Origin: Myxococcales bacterium
GTDB taxonomy: Bacteria; Myxococcota_A; Polyangia; Nannocystales; Nannocystaceae
Length of the DNA stretch: 64,000 nt
NCBI GenBank assembly: GCA_014240065.1
Contig: JAAZXR010000013.1
Coordinates: forward strand, 20,584-84,583
Direction of reading: 5' to 3'
The position numbers were made by a program, and so were the translations under genes. The number at the start of each line of letters is the position of its first letter. Position 1 is the stretch's first letter. Of this stretch, positions 9,895 through 17,971 are shown piece by piece. The notes beneath the pieces are model-generated. The model saw nothing but the letters and a program-made list of their open reading frames with translations. It had not been told where the DNA came from and did not search any database.

Positions 9895-10722
9895 GTGACT
9901 CCTCCGGACATAAATTTCCGCGGGCAACGCGCCGACGCGACCACGCGGTTTTCGAGTCGCGTCCGGGCATATCAATCCACGCGACCTGCGTATCCGTCGC
10001 CGCTCCTCGATTGGATTCACGCGAACTTTGGGTTGTGCCGTGGGCAGGTCGTCGCTGATGTGGGGGCTGGGACGGGGATCTTCACCCTGCAACTGTTGGG
10101 GTTCGAGGCCAGCGTGGTCGCCGTCGAACCGAACGCGCCCATGCGCGGGGCGCTTGAGGCTCGCACGGCGGTCGAGCAGCGAGGAGGAACGCTGCGTGTG
10201 TGCGACGGCGCGGCGGAGGGCACAGGGCTCATGGACGCCTCGGTGGACGGGGTCGTGGCGGCGCAGGCGTTTCACTGGTTCGACCCCGTGGCCTTCGCGG
10301 CGGAGTGCCGCCGGATTCTCCGACCGGGTGGCTGGGCGGCGATGGTATGGAACAACCGCCGGAGCACCGGCACGCCGTTCGCGCGGGCGTACGAGGGGTT
10401 CATCAAGCGGTGGGAGGTGGACTACGCGCGGGTTGGTGCGTCCTACGCCAACCTCGACGATCTCGGACGTTTGTTCGAGAGCGTGCCTGAGCCCCAGCGC
10501 TTCGAGCACGCCCAGACGCTCGATCGCGGGGGCTTGCTCGGACGTCTGCAGTCATCGTCGTATATGCCAGGCGCGACCCACCCCGATTTTGGGTCGATGT
10601 GTGACGCTGCCGGCCAGCGGTTTGAGGCGCATGCGCAGTCCGGCCGAGTCGAGTGGGCCTACGTGACCGTGGTGTTCGGGGCTCGTCTCCCCGCTGGGGT
10701 GAGCACATCCGGAGACAGATGA
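9895..10722 (+). CDS. Class I SAM-dependent methyltransferase
   Basis: A small-molecule methyltransferase of the Methyltransf_11 type, 275 aa from GTG 9895. Motif I is VVADVGAGTGIFTLQLL, followed by VVAVEPN (acidic residue binding the SAM ribose), then FHWFDPVAFAAECRRILRPGGWAAMVWNN, the usual motif III/post-III region. The N-terminus DATTRFSSRVRAYQSTRPAYP matches the common start of this subfamily. The substrate cannot be told. The frame is open back to TTG 9697, but that part overlaps the inverted repeat at 9761-9794 and is not conserved. TACCCT at 9880-9885 lies 9 bases before the GTG and could be a -10 for a near-leaderless transcript. GTG 9799 is another candidate start. Confidence 0.85.
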   Translation: MTPPDINFRGQRADATTRFSSRVRAYQSTRPAYPSPLLDWIHANFGLCRGQVVADVGAGTGIFTLQLLGFEASVVAVEPNAPMRGALEARTAVEQRGGTLRVCDGAAEGTGLMDASVDGVVAAQAFHWFDPVAFAAECRRILRPGGWAAMVWNNRRSTGTPFARAYEGFIKRWEVDYARVGASYANLDDLGRLFESVPEPQRFEHAQTLDRGGLLGRLQSSSYMPGATHPDFGSMCDAAGQRFEAHAQSGRVEWAYVTVVFGARLPAGVSTSGDR

Positions 10723-10751
10723 GACCTCAGGCTCCACCCGGCCCGGACGGC

Positions 10752-10781
10752 TTGACCGGCTTTTCCTGTCTCCGTTAGGGT
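10752..10781 (+). promoter_or_regulatory. Possible promoter of leaderless type
   Basis: TTGACC at 10752-10757 and TAGGGT at 10776-10781 are 18 bases apart. The expected transcription start would fall at or next to the GTG start codon at 10788, which has no Shine-Dalgarno site. This is based on weak consensus matching only. Confidence 0.35.
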
Positions 10782-10787
10782 GGCGCG

Positions 10788-12062
10788 GTGCAACGCGTGA
10801 CTCAGTTTTGTTCGACGCTCCTGCTCCTCCTCGCGCTCGTGGGGTGCGGTGACGACGATGCCGATGACTCCGGTTCCAGCGACAGCGGGAGCGATGAAAC
10901 CGCGGGAGACGGGGATGGAGACGGGGACGGGGACGGGGATGGCGACGGGGACGGAGACGGGGACGGGGACGGCGACGGGGACGGCGACGCGGCCTGCCCG
11001 CCGACGGTGGGCCCGGACAACGCGGACCTCGACGCCGCCTTCGAGTCCTTGCTGGCCACGAATCACCACGCGGGCATGGCCGCCTGCACGATCAAAGGGG
11101 GCGAGGTGACCTGGTGCCGCGGCTACGGCATGGGCAATATTGAGGTGGGGCTCGAGGTGACCGCGCAGACCCCGTTCATGTTGGCGTCGATCTCCAAGCT
11201 GTTCACGGCGACGGCGCTGATGCAGCTGTGGGAGGCGGAGGCCTTCGCCCTTGATGACGCGGTGGAGGATGCGGTGGATTTTCCCGCGTCGCACCCGAGC
11301 TTCGCTACGCCGTTCTCCTATCGCATGCTGTTGGCGCACGCCTCGTCCATCGTGGATTCGGGCCAGCTCAACAACTGGTACCAGTATGGAAATATGGACC
11401 CGTCCATCTCCTTGTACGACGCGGTGTCGGGCTATTTGGACCCGGACGGCGCGTACTACGGTGCCAATAACTTCAGCAACGCCGAGCCGGGAACTAGCTA
11501 CAGCTACTCCAACGTCGGCTACGCCTTCGTGGGGTTGCTCGCCCAGATCCTCGGCGGGCAAGACTTCGCGGATCTGACCCACGCGACGATTTTTGAACCG
11601 TTGGACATGGCGCACACGGCGTGGAGGCTCGCAGACTTCGATCTCGACACCCTCGCCATGCCGTATCGCTACGAGAACGACACCTACACACCGCTGGATC
11701 ACTACACCTTCGCCGACTATCCCAACGGGGCGCTGCGCTCCTCCGCGTGCGACGTCGCCCGCTTCCTCGCGTCGCAGGCGGCGGGCGGGGCCCCGGTGCT
11801 AGAGAGCGAGACGCTCGCGTTGATGCAGACGCCAACGTACCCGAGTTTGGACGGGACCCAGGGACTTGGCTGGTACGAGGAGAACATTGGGCCGGGGATG
11901 TGGCTTGGTCACTCGGGGGGAGAGCAGGGGGTGTTCACCGACGCCTTCTATCGCACCTCGGACGGCGTCGGCTTCGTGCTGTTGACCAACAGCAATGGAG
12001 ACGACGACTACGCCATCTTCGACGTCGAAGATCAGTTGATCGCGTGGGGCGAGAGCCTCTAG
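10788..12062 (+). CDS. Beta-lactamase/PBP-fold serine hydrolase lipoprotein
   Basis: A 424-aa lipoprotein (lipobox LVGC, Cys20) with a Gly-Asp tether at residues 40-67, followed by a beta-lactamase-related serine hydrolase domain (Pfam Beta-lactamase, class C/AmpH-EstB-like). The nucleophile motif is Ser134-x-x-Lys137 (SISK), the second motif is Tyr240-Ser-Asn (YSN), and the third is His375-Ser-Gly-Gly (HSGG), which replaces KTG as in esterase/peptidase members. The catalytic set is complete, so it is probably active on a peptide or ester outside the cell. Antibiotic hydrolysis is not implied. The start is GTG 10788, just after a possible -10. Confidence 0.88.
   Translation: MQRVTQFCSTLLLLLALVGCGDDDADDSGSSDSGSDETAGDGDGDGDGDGDGDGDGDGDGDGDGDGDAACPPTVGPDNADLDAAFESLLATNHHAGMAACTIKGGEVTWCRGYGMGNIEVGLEVTAQTPFMLASISKLFTATALMQLWEAEAFALDDAVEDAVDFPASHPSFATPFSYRMLLAHASSIVDSGQLNNWYQYGNMDPSISLYDAVSGYLDPDGAYYGANNFSNAEPGTSYSYSNVGYAFVGLLAQILGGQDFADLTHATIFEPLDMAHTAWRLADFDLDTLAMPYRYENDTYTPLDHYTFADYPNGALRSSACDVARFLASQAAGGAPVLESETLALMQTPTYPSLDGTQGLGWYEENIGPGMWLGHSGGEQGVFTDAFYRTSDGVGFVLLTNSNGDDDYAIFDVEDQLIAWGESL
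10905..10988 (+). repeat. Gly-Asp tether tract
   Basis: Fourteen in-frame GGN-GAY units encode 28 residues of alternating Gly and Asp between the lipobox region and the hydrolase domain. It is the same unit as in the neighbouring lipoprotein genes. Confidence 0.95.
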
Positions 12063-12160
12063 CGAGCTTCAGCGGTCGAGGACCGCGGTCCTTGCACTAG
12101 CGGAAGGCCGCGGCGCGTTGGCCGTGCAATCCGCGCTCAAAGTCGGATATGCTCTGAGCG

Positions 12161-13096
12161 ATGAGGCGTCGCTCCATTCCACACCGGCCGAGCTCCGCGC
12201 GGAGCCGAGGCCTCGGCTCCTGCCTCGGCGTGGTCATGGCGGTGGGGGCGTGCGCGCTGACGCCAGCGTCTGCAAAGGCAGGGGTCTCAGCGGCGGCGGC
12301 GTGGTCGGCGGCAGACCCGGGGCCGGCGGAGCAGGGGCGCAAGATGTTCATCGAGGGCGTGAACCTGTACGAGACCTCCGACTACCAAGGGGCCATCGAC
12401 AAGTTCACCCAGGCCTATGGATTCTCTCGGCAAATCGAGGGAGAGGAGCGCCGCGGGAAGGCCTTGCACGCGCTGCAGTTCAATCTCGCGCGCGCGCACT
12501 TGAAGATGCATGAGATCGATGAAGACGCGCAGCACATTCGCACGGCCATCGACCTGCTTGGAAAATACCTGGACCGCGGCGATGAGTACGGGGTGGATCG
12601 AGACGCAGAGCTGTTGTTGCAGCAGGCCGAAGCGGCGCTCGAAGCCGTGAATGAGGGGGGAGCGTCGGCGACGCCAGAACCCGCGTCCGAAGAGGAGCAG
12701 ACCCCCCAGGATCCGTCCGAGCAAGGCAGCGGGGCGGATCGGGCGGACACGCCCAGCGCCAAGAAACTTCGGGTGGGGGGATACGTCTTTGTGGGGTTGG
12801 CGGCGGCGAGCTTGGGGGTCATGGGCGGGGGGATGGCGATGGCCAAGAAAGCCGACGGTGACTTTGACACTGCGGGGACGAGCGGTCCTTTCGAAGATGC
12901 TCAACGTCGCGGGAAGCTGGGCAACGCCTTGACGATCAGCGGCGCGGTGATGGCAGGTGTGTTCGCGGTGACCGGTGTGACAGTGTTGGTGGTGGCAGCG
13001 AAGGCGCGCGGCCGGGCTGGCCGCACGGCGCGAGTCAAGATCGCGCCGATGGCGGGCCGCGCGGGCGCGGGTCTGATGCTCGGAGGGCGGTTCTAG
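12161..13096 (+). CDS. Secreted or membrane-anchored TPR-like protein
   Basis: A 311-aa protein of a type common in myxobacteria. It has an N-terminal signal-like segment (basic start, hydrophobic CLGVVMAVGACALTPASAKA), a helical region at about 55-150 resembling tetratricopeptide repeats (GRKMFIEGVNLYETSDYQGAIDKFTQAYGF), a low-complexity Glu/Pro linker (about 165-200), and two hydrophobic helices at about 207-227 and 262-284. The specific role is unknown. TATGCT at 12148-12153 lies 7 bases before ATG 12161, and there is no Shine-Dalgarno site. The FG-GAP lipoprotein gene starts 3 bases after its stop, so the two are probably one operon. Confidence 0.75.
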   Translation: MRRRSIPHRPSSARSRGLGSCLGVVMAVGACALTPASAKAGVSAAAAWSAADPGPAEQGRKMFIEGVNLYETSDYQGAIDKFTQAYGFSRQIEGEERRGKALHALQFNLARAHLKMHEIDEDAQHIRTAIDLLGKYLDRGDEYGVDRDAELLLQQAEAALEAVNEGGASATPEPASEEEQTPQDPSEQGSGADRADTPSAKKLRVGGYVFVGLAAASLGVMGGGMAMAKKADGDFDTAGTSGPFEDAQRRGKLGNALTISGAVMAGVFAVTGVTVLVVAAKARGRAGRTARVKIAPMAGRAGAGLMLGGRF

Positions 13097-13098
13097 CG

Positions 13099-15132
13099 AT
13101 GCGAAGAATGCGTGGCATCACGGCCCTCGCGTGGCTCGTGGGGAGCGGTTGTCTGCCGGCGGGATGTTTGTACAGCCCGAGCTCTCGCGTGGGCGCTCCG
13201 TGCGACGGCGATGACGTGTGCGTCGACGGCAACGTCTGCGACTTGGTGCTCGGGGAGTGCGTCCCGCCCGAGATGGCGTCCATGGGCGAAGACGGGGCCG
13301 AATCGGGGACGATGGAGACGACCACCGGCGACGGGGACGGGGACGGAGACGGGGACGGAGATCCGACGACCACGGGAGACGGAGACGGGGACGGGGATCC
13401 GACGACCACGGGCGACGGGGACGGGGACGGGGATCCGACGACCACGGGGGACGGGGACGGGGACGGGGACGTGTGTGGCGATGGGAACGTGACCGGGCCG
13501 GAGGCCTGCGACGACGGGGTCAACGACGGGAGCTACGGAGGTTGCAGCGCGGACTGCACGGCGCTCGGCCCCTACTGCGGCGACATGACCATCGACGTCG
13601 GTGAGTTTTGTGAGATCGGGGGTTCAAATCTGAGCTGCACCGAGTGCTCCGTGGAGCAGGTGTGGCACGGCTACCAGTTCGTGGGGGAGAACCCCGGCGA
13701 TGGCAGCGGCCGAAGTGTCGCCTACGTGCCAGACCTGGACGGGGACACCTTCCCCGAGATTCTCATCGGCGCTTACGGTCATGGGAGCTTTGCCGGGAAG
13801 ACCTACCTGTTTTTGAGTTCCACCGTGATCGGCAACCCCGCCGGGACCCTCTTCGACCTCGGCGCCGCCGATTTCCTGTTTGTGGGAGAGCTCGCCGGCG
13901 ACTACAGCGGCTGGTCTGTGGCGGCGGGAGACCTCGACGGAGACGGCCTCGGGGACGTGGTCATCGGCGCGCCCTACAGCGACAATACCGACGCTGGCAA
14001 GACCTACATCTATCTCGGGAAGACCATCGAGATGGCGCCGCAGGGGTCGAGCTTCTTCCTCTTCGCCGCGGATCATATCCTCACCGGGGCGACGGCGGGT
14101 GATCGGAGCGGCTACGCGGTGGCGGTGGCCGGGGATGTGGACGGCGATCTCAAGGACGACCTCGTCATCGGGGCGCCCTTCAACGACGAGGGCTTTGACG
14201 GTGATACCGGCACCCTGGACGAAGGCATGGCCTACTTGATGCTCGGGGGCCCCCTCACCGCAGGGGGTGCTCCGCAGACGGTGTCGTTGTCGGACGCGGA
14301 CTACGAGTTCCCAGGTGAGGCCGCCGGCGACAACCTCGGCATTCACGTCTCCACCGCGGGCCGCGTCGATTCCGATGCCACAGACGACCTGCTGCTCGCG
14401 GCGTACCACCACGACGGCGGAGTGGGCGCAGCCACCGGCAAGACCTACTTGTTCTTCAGCGCCACGGTCACCGCGGCGGCAGCGGGTACGCAGTTCAGCG
14501 TGGGGAGTGAAGCCGACCGCGCGTTTCTTGGGGCCACCTCGGGCGAGCAGAGCGGCGCCGCGATCGCAGCGGCGGGAGACGTGGACGGGGACGGCCACGG
14601 GGATCTGTTGATCGGAGCGAACACGAACGGTGAGGGAGGCACGGACGCCGGCAAGACCTACCTGATGACGAGCGAGACCATCATGGCCGCTCCGGCGGGC
14701 ACGACCTTCGACTTGGGGGCGTCGGACTATGCCTTCGTCGGAGCGGGTTTGGGAGATTGGAGCGGTCGAGGTGTCGCGCCGGGGGGAGACGTGGACGGCG
14801 ACGGGCGCGACGTGTTCCTCGGGGCGCCGCGGAGCGATAATAACTGCAGCAACTGTGACGACGGGACCTCGTACCTCATCTTCGGCAGCACGCTGGCGGG
14901 GGTGACCGCGGGCACCCCGGCGGCGACCCTCCCGCTCTCGTCGGCGGACGCGGCCTTCTATGGGGATTGGCAGTCGGGGGAGGCGGGCTTCGGCGTCACA
15001 GCGCACGGCGACGTCAGCGGCGACGGGAAGGACGATCTCCTCATCGGGGCCCAGGGAGACGACCGCGGCAAGGACGACGACCCGAACACCCTGGACGAAG
15101 GCCGCACCTACCTGATCTTAAGCCCGTACTAG
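13099..15132 (+). CDS. FG-GAP/integrin-like repeat lipoprotein
   Basis: A 677-aa predicted surface lipoprotein. The signal region carries GSGC and PAGC, either of which could be the lipobox. A short CDGDDVCVDGNVCD cysteine motif follows. Residues 77-124 are Gly-Asp runs separated by DPTTT. One DUF4215-like repeat (CGDGNVTGPEACDDG) then leads into about seven FG-GAP repeats (VAAGDLDGDGLGDVVIGAP and variants), which are Ca2+-binding blades of an integrin-alpha-like beta-propeller. The DxDGDxxxD loops are intact in most blades. Such proteins mediate adhesion or scaffold functions, but the ligand is unknown. ATG 13099 is the natural start, 2 bases after the TPR gene. Confidence 0.85.
   Translation: MRRMRGITALAWLVGSGCLPAGCLYSPSSRVGAPCDGDDVCVDGNVCDLVLGECVPPEMASMGEDGAESGTMETTTGDGDGDGDGDGDPTTTGDGDGDGDPTTTGDGDGDGDPTTTGDGDGDGDVCGDGNVTGPEACDDGVNDGSYGGCSADCTALGPYCGDMTIDVGEFCEIGGSNLSCTECSVEQVWHGYQFVGENPGDGSGRSVAYVPDLDGDTFPEILIGAYGHGSFAGKTYLFLSSTVIGNPAGTLFDLGAADFLFVGELAGDYSGWSVAAGDLDGDGLGDVVIGAPYSDNTDAGKTYIYLGKTIEMAPQGSSFFLFAADHILTGATAGDRSGYAVAVAGDVDGDLKDDLVIGAPFNDEGFDGDTGTLDEGMAYLMLGGPLTAGGAPQTVSLSDADYEFPGEAAGDNLGIHVSTAGRVDSDATDDLLLAAYHHDGGVGAATGKTYLFFSATVTAAAAGTQFSVGSEADRAFLGATSGEQSGAAIAAAGDVDGDGHGDLLIGANTNGEGGTDAGKTYLMTSETIMAAPAGTTFDLGASDYAFVGAGLGDWSGRGVAPGGDVDGDGRDVFLGAPRSDNNCSNCDDGTSYLIFGSTLAGVTAGTPAATLPLSSADAAFYGDWQSGEAGFGVTAHGDVSGDGKDDLLIGAQGDDRGKDDDPNTLDEGRTYLILSPY
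13327..13470 (+). repeat. 36-bp compound repeat (GD runs plus DPTTT)
   Basis: GATCCGACGACCACGGG occurs at 13360, 13396 and 13432, an exact 36-bp period, each copy followed by GGN-GAY units. The protein repeat is [12 protein letters not shown]. Both the 36-bp unit and the inner 6-bp unit keep the frame. Confidence 0.92.
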
Positions 15133-15299
15133 TGGTGAAGGCCGGGGCGCTCGCGGCTCGTTGGCCGTGCCACGAGGGAGTTGCGCGGGTCGCAGCGGTG
15201 TTCGCGCGGTACGTGGACGCAACGATCGGCGGCGGAGGGCGAGGGAGCAGTTGGGGGGCGAAGCCCCGGGCCGCCCCCACTCGGATATCGAAGTTCAGC

Positions 15300-15309
15300 G
15301 AAATATTTC
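15300..15309. promoter_or_regulatory. AT-rich palindrome upstream of vWA lipoprotein gene
   Basis: GAAATATTTC is a perfect 10-bp palindrome and stands out in this GC-rich region. It lies 55 bases upstream of TATAGT (15365-15370), a candidate -10 for the vWA gene. An operator role is speculative. Confidence 0.3.
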
Positions 15310-15414
15310 CACGGTTCGGACGTGGAGCCTGGGGCGGGAGACAGGCACTTCGCCTCAGGTGCGGTATAGTCCACCCCGCGCGCGTGCGCGCGAACAACGG
15401 AAGAGAGCAGACAG

Positions 15415-16893
15415 ATGCAGCTACGACGAATAATTGGCTTGTCGGCAGGGACCTTAATCACGCTCATGGGGATCAGCGCCTGCGGGGGCGGCTCGGCCGA
15501 TGGTGGAGACACCACCACCACGATCACCGGAGACGGCGACGGCGACTCGACGATTACGGGGGACGGGGACGGAGACGGAGACGGGGACATGGACGGAGGA
15601 GACGGCGATCCGTGTCCACCGGGCGGCTGTCTCGATGTGGCCGTGGGCGGAGACGGCGACGACGGTGGCGGGGGGATCGGGACCGGCGCGGTGGACCTGC
15701 TGTTCGTCATCGACAACTCCGGCACCATGGCCGAGGAGCAGGTGAACCTCGCGCAAAACTTCGCCGGGCTCGTGGACCAGCTCAACAGCTTGGAGGACGC
15801 CATGGGGAATCCGGTGCAAGGAGATATCCAGATCATGGTGACCACCACCGACATGGATCACTCCTTGTGTACTGATTTCCATCCCATGGGGTACGCACCA
15901 GCCAAGGGCGCCCCGGTGGCGACCCCGTGCCTCGATCGACTCTCTGATTTTGAAAACAACACGAGCAGCGCGTTTGGCTCGTGTCTGTCGGTGTGTGAGA
16001 AGAGCGTGACGCTCAACAATGGTGACCAGTTCATCAAGTGGAACGGTGAGAACACCAACATCAACGCCACGGATCTCAGCAACAACCAACTCTCAGGCGT
16101 GGCCGCTGTCACCGCGGCGCTCGAGTGTATTGGTCCTCAGGGGATCAGCGGATGTGGATACGAGGCGCCGCTGGAGTCCATGCTCCAGGCGCTCAACCCG
16201 AACCAGGCGTGGAACTCTGGCGCCGAGCCGTTCTTGCGCGACAACTCGCTGCTCGCGATCGCGGTGGTCACGGATGAGGCGGACTGCTCAACGCGCCCTG
16301 ACGGCCAGGTCTACTTCTACGATCAGATGTTCGACAACTACTGGCCGCTCGATCCCACCACCATGGAGAAAAAGCGGGCGACGTCCGCGACCTGTTGGTA
16401 CGCGGGGGTCGACTGCGGCAGCCCCGACATGAACGGCATCTACGCCGACTGCACCGCGGTGGACAACGGCGTGCTGCACTCCGTGTACAACCGCTACGTC
16501 GGTTACCTGAAGAACGCGCTCAATCGTGATGTGATCATGTTGGGGATCCTCGGCGTCCCGGAGGTGACCGCGCACAACCCCGAGGCGCCATTTGAGCCGA
16601 CCGCCGGGGGCGTGCTCGACTTGGTCTACCGTGACTGGCAGGCGGCGGATATCTTGGCAGGTGACCCTGATACCCCGGAGGAGAAAACCTTCAACTTCGG
16701 CATTGGGCCCGGCTGTACGAACACCGCGACGGGACAAGCCATCCCTCCGGTGCGCGTGCGAGAGGTGTGTGAGTCCCTCGACGAGGAGGACGCGGTCAAA
16801 TGCTGCATCGAGTCGATCTGCGACGATGACTTCTCCCCGGCCATCGGCTGCCTCACTGGAGCTATCGAAGAGACCATTGTTCCGCAGGGGTGA
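15415..16893 (+). CDS. von Willebrand factor A domain lipoprotein
   Basis: A 492-aa lipoprotein. The signal peptide ends in GISAC (Cys23), followed by a Gly-Asp tether (about residues 39-65), a short CPPGGC element, and a vWA domain that starts with VDLLFVIDNSGTM. Asp100, Ser102 and the following residues form the MIDAS metal site (DxSGT). The rest of the domain is rich in cysteine and Asn, and the C-terminus CCIESICDDDF is also cysteine-rich. Homologues are common in Nannocystineae and of unknown function; surface ligand binding is inferred. The ribosome site GGAAGAGAG lies before ATG 15415, and TATAGT at 15365-15370 is a candidate -10. Confidence 0.87.
   Translation: MQLRRIIGLSAGTLITLMGISACGGGSADGGDTTTTITGDGDGDSTITGDGDGDGDGDMDGGDGDPCPPGGCLDVAVGGDGDDGGGGIGTGAVDLLFVIDNSGTMAEEQVNLAQNFAGLVDQLNSLEDAMGNPVQGDIQIMVTTTDMDHSLCTDFHPMGYAPAKGAPVATPCLDRLSDFENNTSSAFGSCLSVCEKSVTLNNGDQFIKWNGENTNINATDLSNNQLSGVAAVTAALECIGPQGISGCGYEAPLESMLQALNPNQAWNSGAEPFLRDNSLLAIAVVTDEADCSTRPDGQVYFYDQMFDNYWPLDPTTMEKKRATSATCWYAGVDCGSPDMNGIYADCTAVDNGVLHSVYNRYVGYLKNALNRDVIMLGILGVPEVTAHNPEAPFEPTAGGVLDLVYRDWQAADILAGDPDTPEEKTFNFGIGPGCTNTATGQAIPPVRVREVCESLDEEDAVKCCIESICDDDFSPAIGCLTGAIEETIVPQG
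15529..15609 (+). repeat. Gly-Asp tether tract
   Basis: In-frame GGN-GAY units, interrupted by STIT and by GDMDGG, encode the acidic tether between the lipobox and the vWA domain. Confidence 0.9.
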
Positions 16894-16981
16894 GCCTCGC
16901 TCGCTCGCAGCGTGACCCGCCGCTCGCGTGTGCCGCTCGCGGGGTGCGCCGCCGCGCCCGTGGGCGACGGGGGGGGCCGTC

Positions 16982-17557
16982 TCAGGCGCCAGTTTGGCCG
17001 GCGTATTTCGCGAGGAACTGGGTCCCGGCGCGGGTGATGCGGTTGCGTCGCTTGGCGCCGCTCCCCTCCGAATGGATGAGGCCCTTCTTGCGGAGGTGTC
17101 GCACCACGAGCCTCACCTGATCCGCGTCGAGGCGAGTGCCGCGCGAGATGGAGAGCTCGGTGTGTGCGCCGGCCCTCGAGAGGAAGTTGAGGACCGAGAG
17201 GTTGCCCTCCTCCACGTCGGCCTTGCGTCGCACGACGGCGGCGGCGCCGTCGAGGAGGTCGGTGGTGTAGTTGCCGTCCTCGTCGAGGTACACGCCGTCT
17301 TCGTCGCTGCCAGGGGTGGGGGAGGTGACGGTGGGTCGCGGGCGGGTTTTTCCCCACTCAAGGATATGCTGCACAGTGAGGACCTCGAGCACCGGACGAA
17401 GCTCGTCGCGCGTCTCTAGCTGCTCTACCAGTTGGCCCAAGGTAGCGTCGCAGGGGAGGCTGTGGACCACGTCTCGCACGAGGTTGAGCAGAGCCTCTCG
17501 AATGGCGTCGGTGCTGCCTTCGACGGGGGCTCTGGGGGTTGTGGCGCGGTCTTCCAT
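16982..17557 (-). CDS. Hypothetical protein with winged-helix-like C-terminus
   Basis: A 191-aa soluble protein. Residues of about 15-70 are helical, about 75-105 form an acidic Pro/Gly-rich linker, and about 110-187 look like a winged-helix domain: VLNFLSRAGAHTELSISRGTRLDADQVRLVVRHLRKKGLIHSEGSGAKRRNRITRAGTQFLAKY. The pattern recognition helix-KKGLI-wing-RITRAG resembles MarR/PadR-type regulators. A DNA-binding role is inference. It is convergent with the vWA gene and divergent from purL. No ligand domain is recognisable. Confidence 0.65.
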   Translation of the reverse strand: MEDRATTPRAPVEGSTDAIREALLNLVRDVVHSLPCDATLGQLVEQLETRDELRPVLEVLTVQHILEWGKTRPRPTVTSPTPGSDEDGVYLDEDGNYTTDLLDGAAAVVRRKADVEEGNLSVLNFLSRAGAHTELSISRGTRLDADQVRLVVRHLRKKGLIHSEGSGAKRRNRITRAGTQFLAKYAGQTGA

Positions 17558-17971
17558 GTTCGCTTGTTTCGTGCGGACGGGCAGCGCTCATGTCGCATGA
17601 CCCGGGGAGATCTCGATGGCTGCGGGAAATGCGGCTCTCCCAGCGGTTCACCGGGGGCGCAGGTCGGGCACGGATGAGGACCACCGCATCACCAGACTCC
17701 TCCGCAGCGACCTTAGAATGGGCGCTCTTCCGGGCGGTGTCAAGCGCGTCGGACCGGATCCGGCGGCCGCGGAGGCGAACCTGAGGGCGGCATCGTGGCG
17801 GACAGTGGCTCGCGTGCTGCGGGGATCTTTCGGGAATTTTCCGGGAATCTGCCGGGAATCCACACCCCGCGCAGGCAGCCCGCAGCGCCCGCAGGCTCGG
17901 GAGACGCGACCCCGGGTGGCCTCGCGAAGCGGGTGCTTGACAGGCTCGCGCCAGCGCGGGAGACACCCCCC
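17558..17971. other. Intergenic region between winged-helix gene and purL
   Basis: This 414-base stretch separates two divergent genes and should carry both promoters. It holds three 11-bp direct repeats (17831-17863). A reading frame in phase with purL stays open from GTG 17795, but the extra residues are not part of the PurL family. I see no RNA gene or hairpin with a T-run. Confidence 0.5.
17831..17863. repeat. Three 11-bp direct repeats upstream of purL
   Basis: CGGGAAT occurs at 17831, 17842 and 17853, each followed by a pyrimidine-rich tetramer, which is an exact 11-bp period and so close to one helical turn. A related GGGAT precedes at 17822. They could be a cooperative protein-binding site about 110 bases before purL. 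Confidence 0.55.

Noticed and set aside
3314..15609. CRISPR array in the Gly-Asp repeat tracts
   Set aside because: Repeats are 6 bp, in frame and without unique spacers, and no cas genes are present.
17795..17971. N-terminal extension of purL
   Set aside because: The added residues are not family-like, cover the 11-bp repeats, and GTG 17972 has a good ribosome site.
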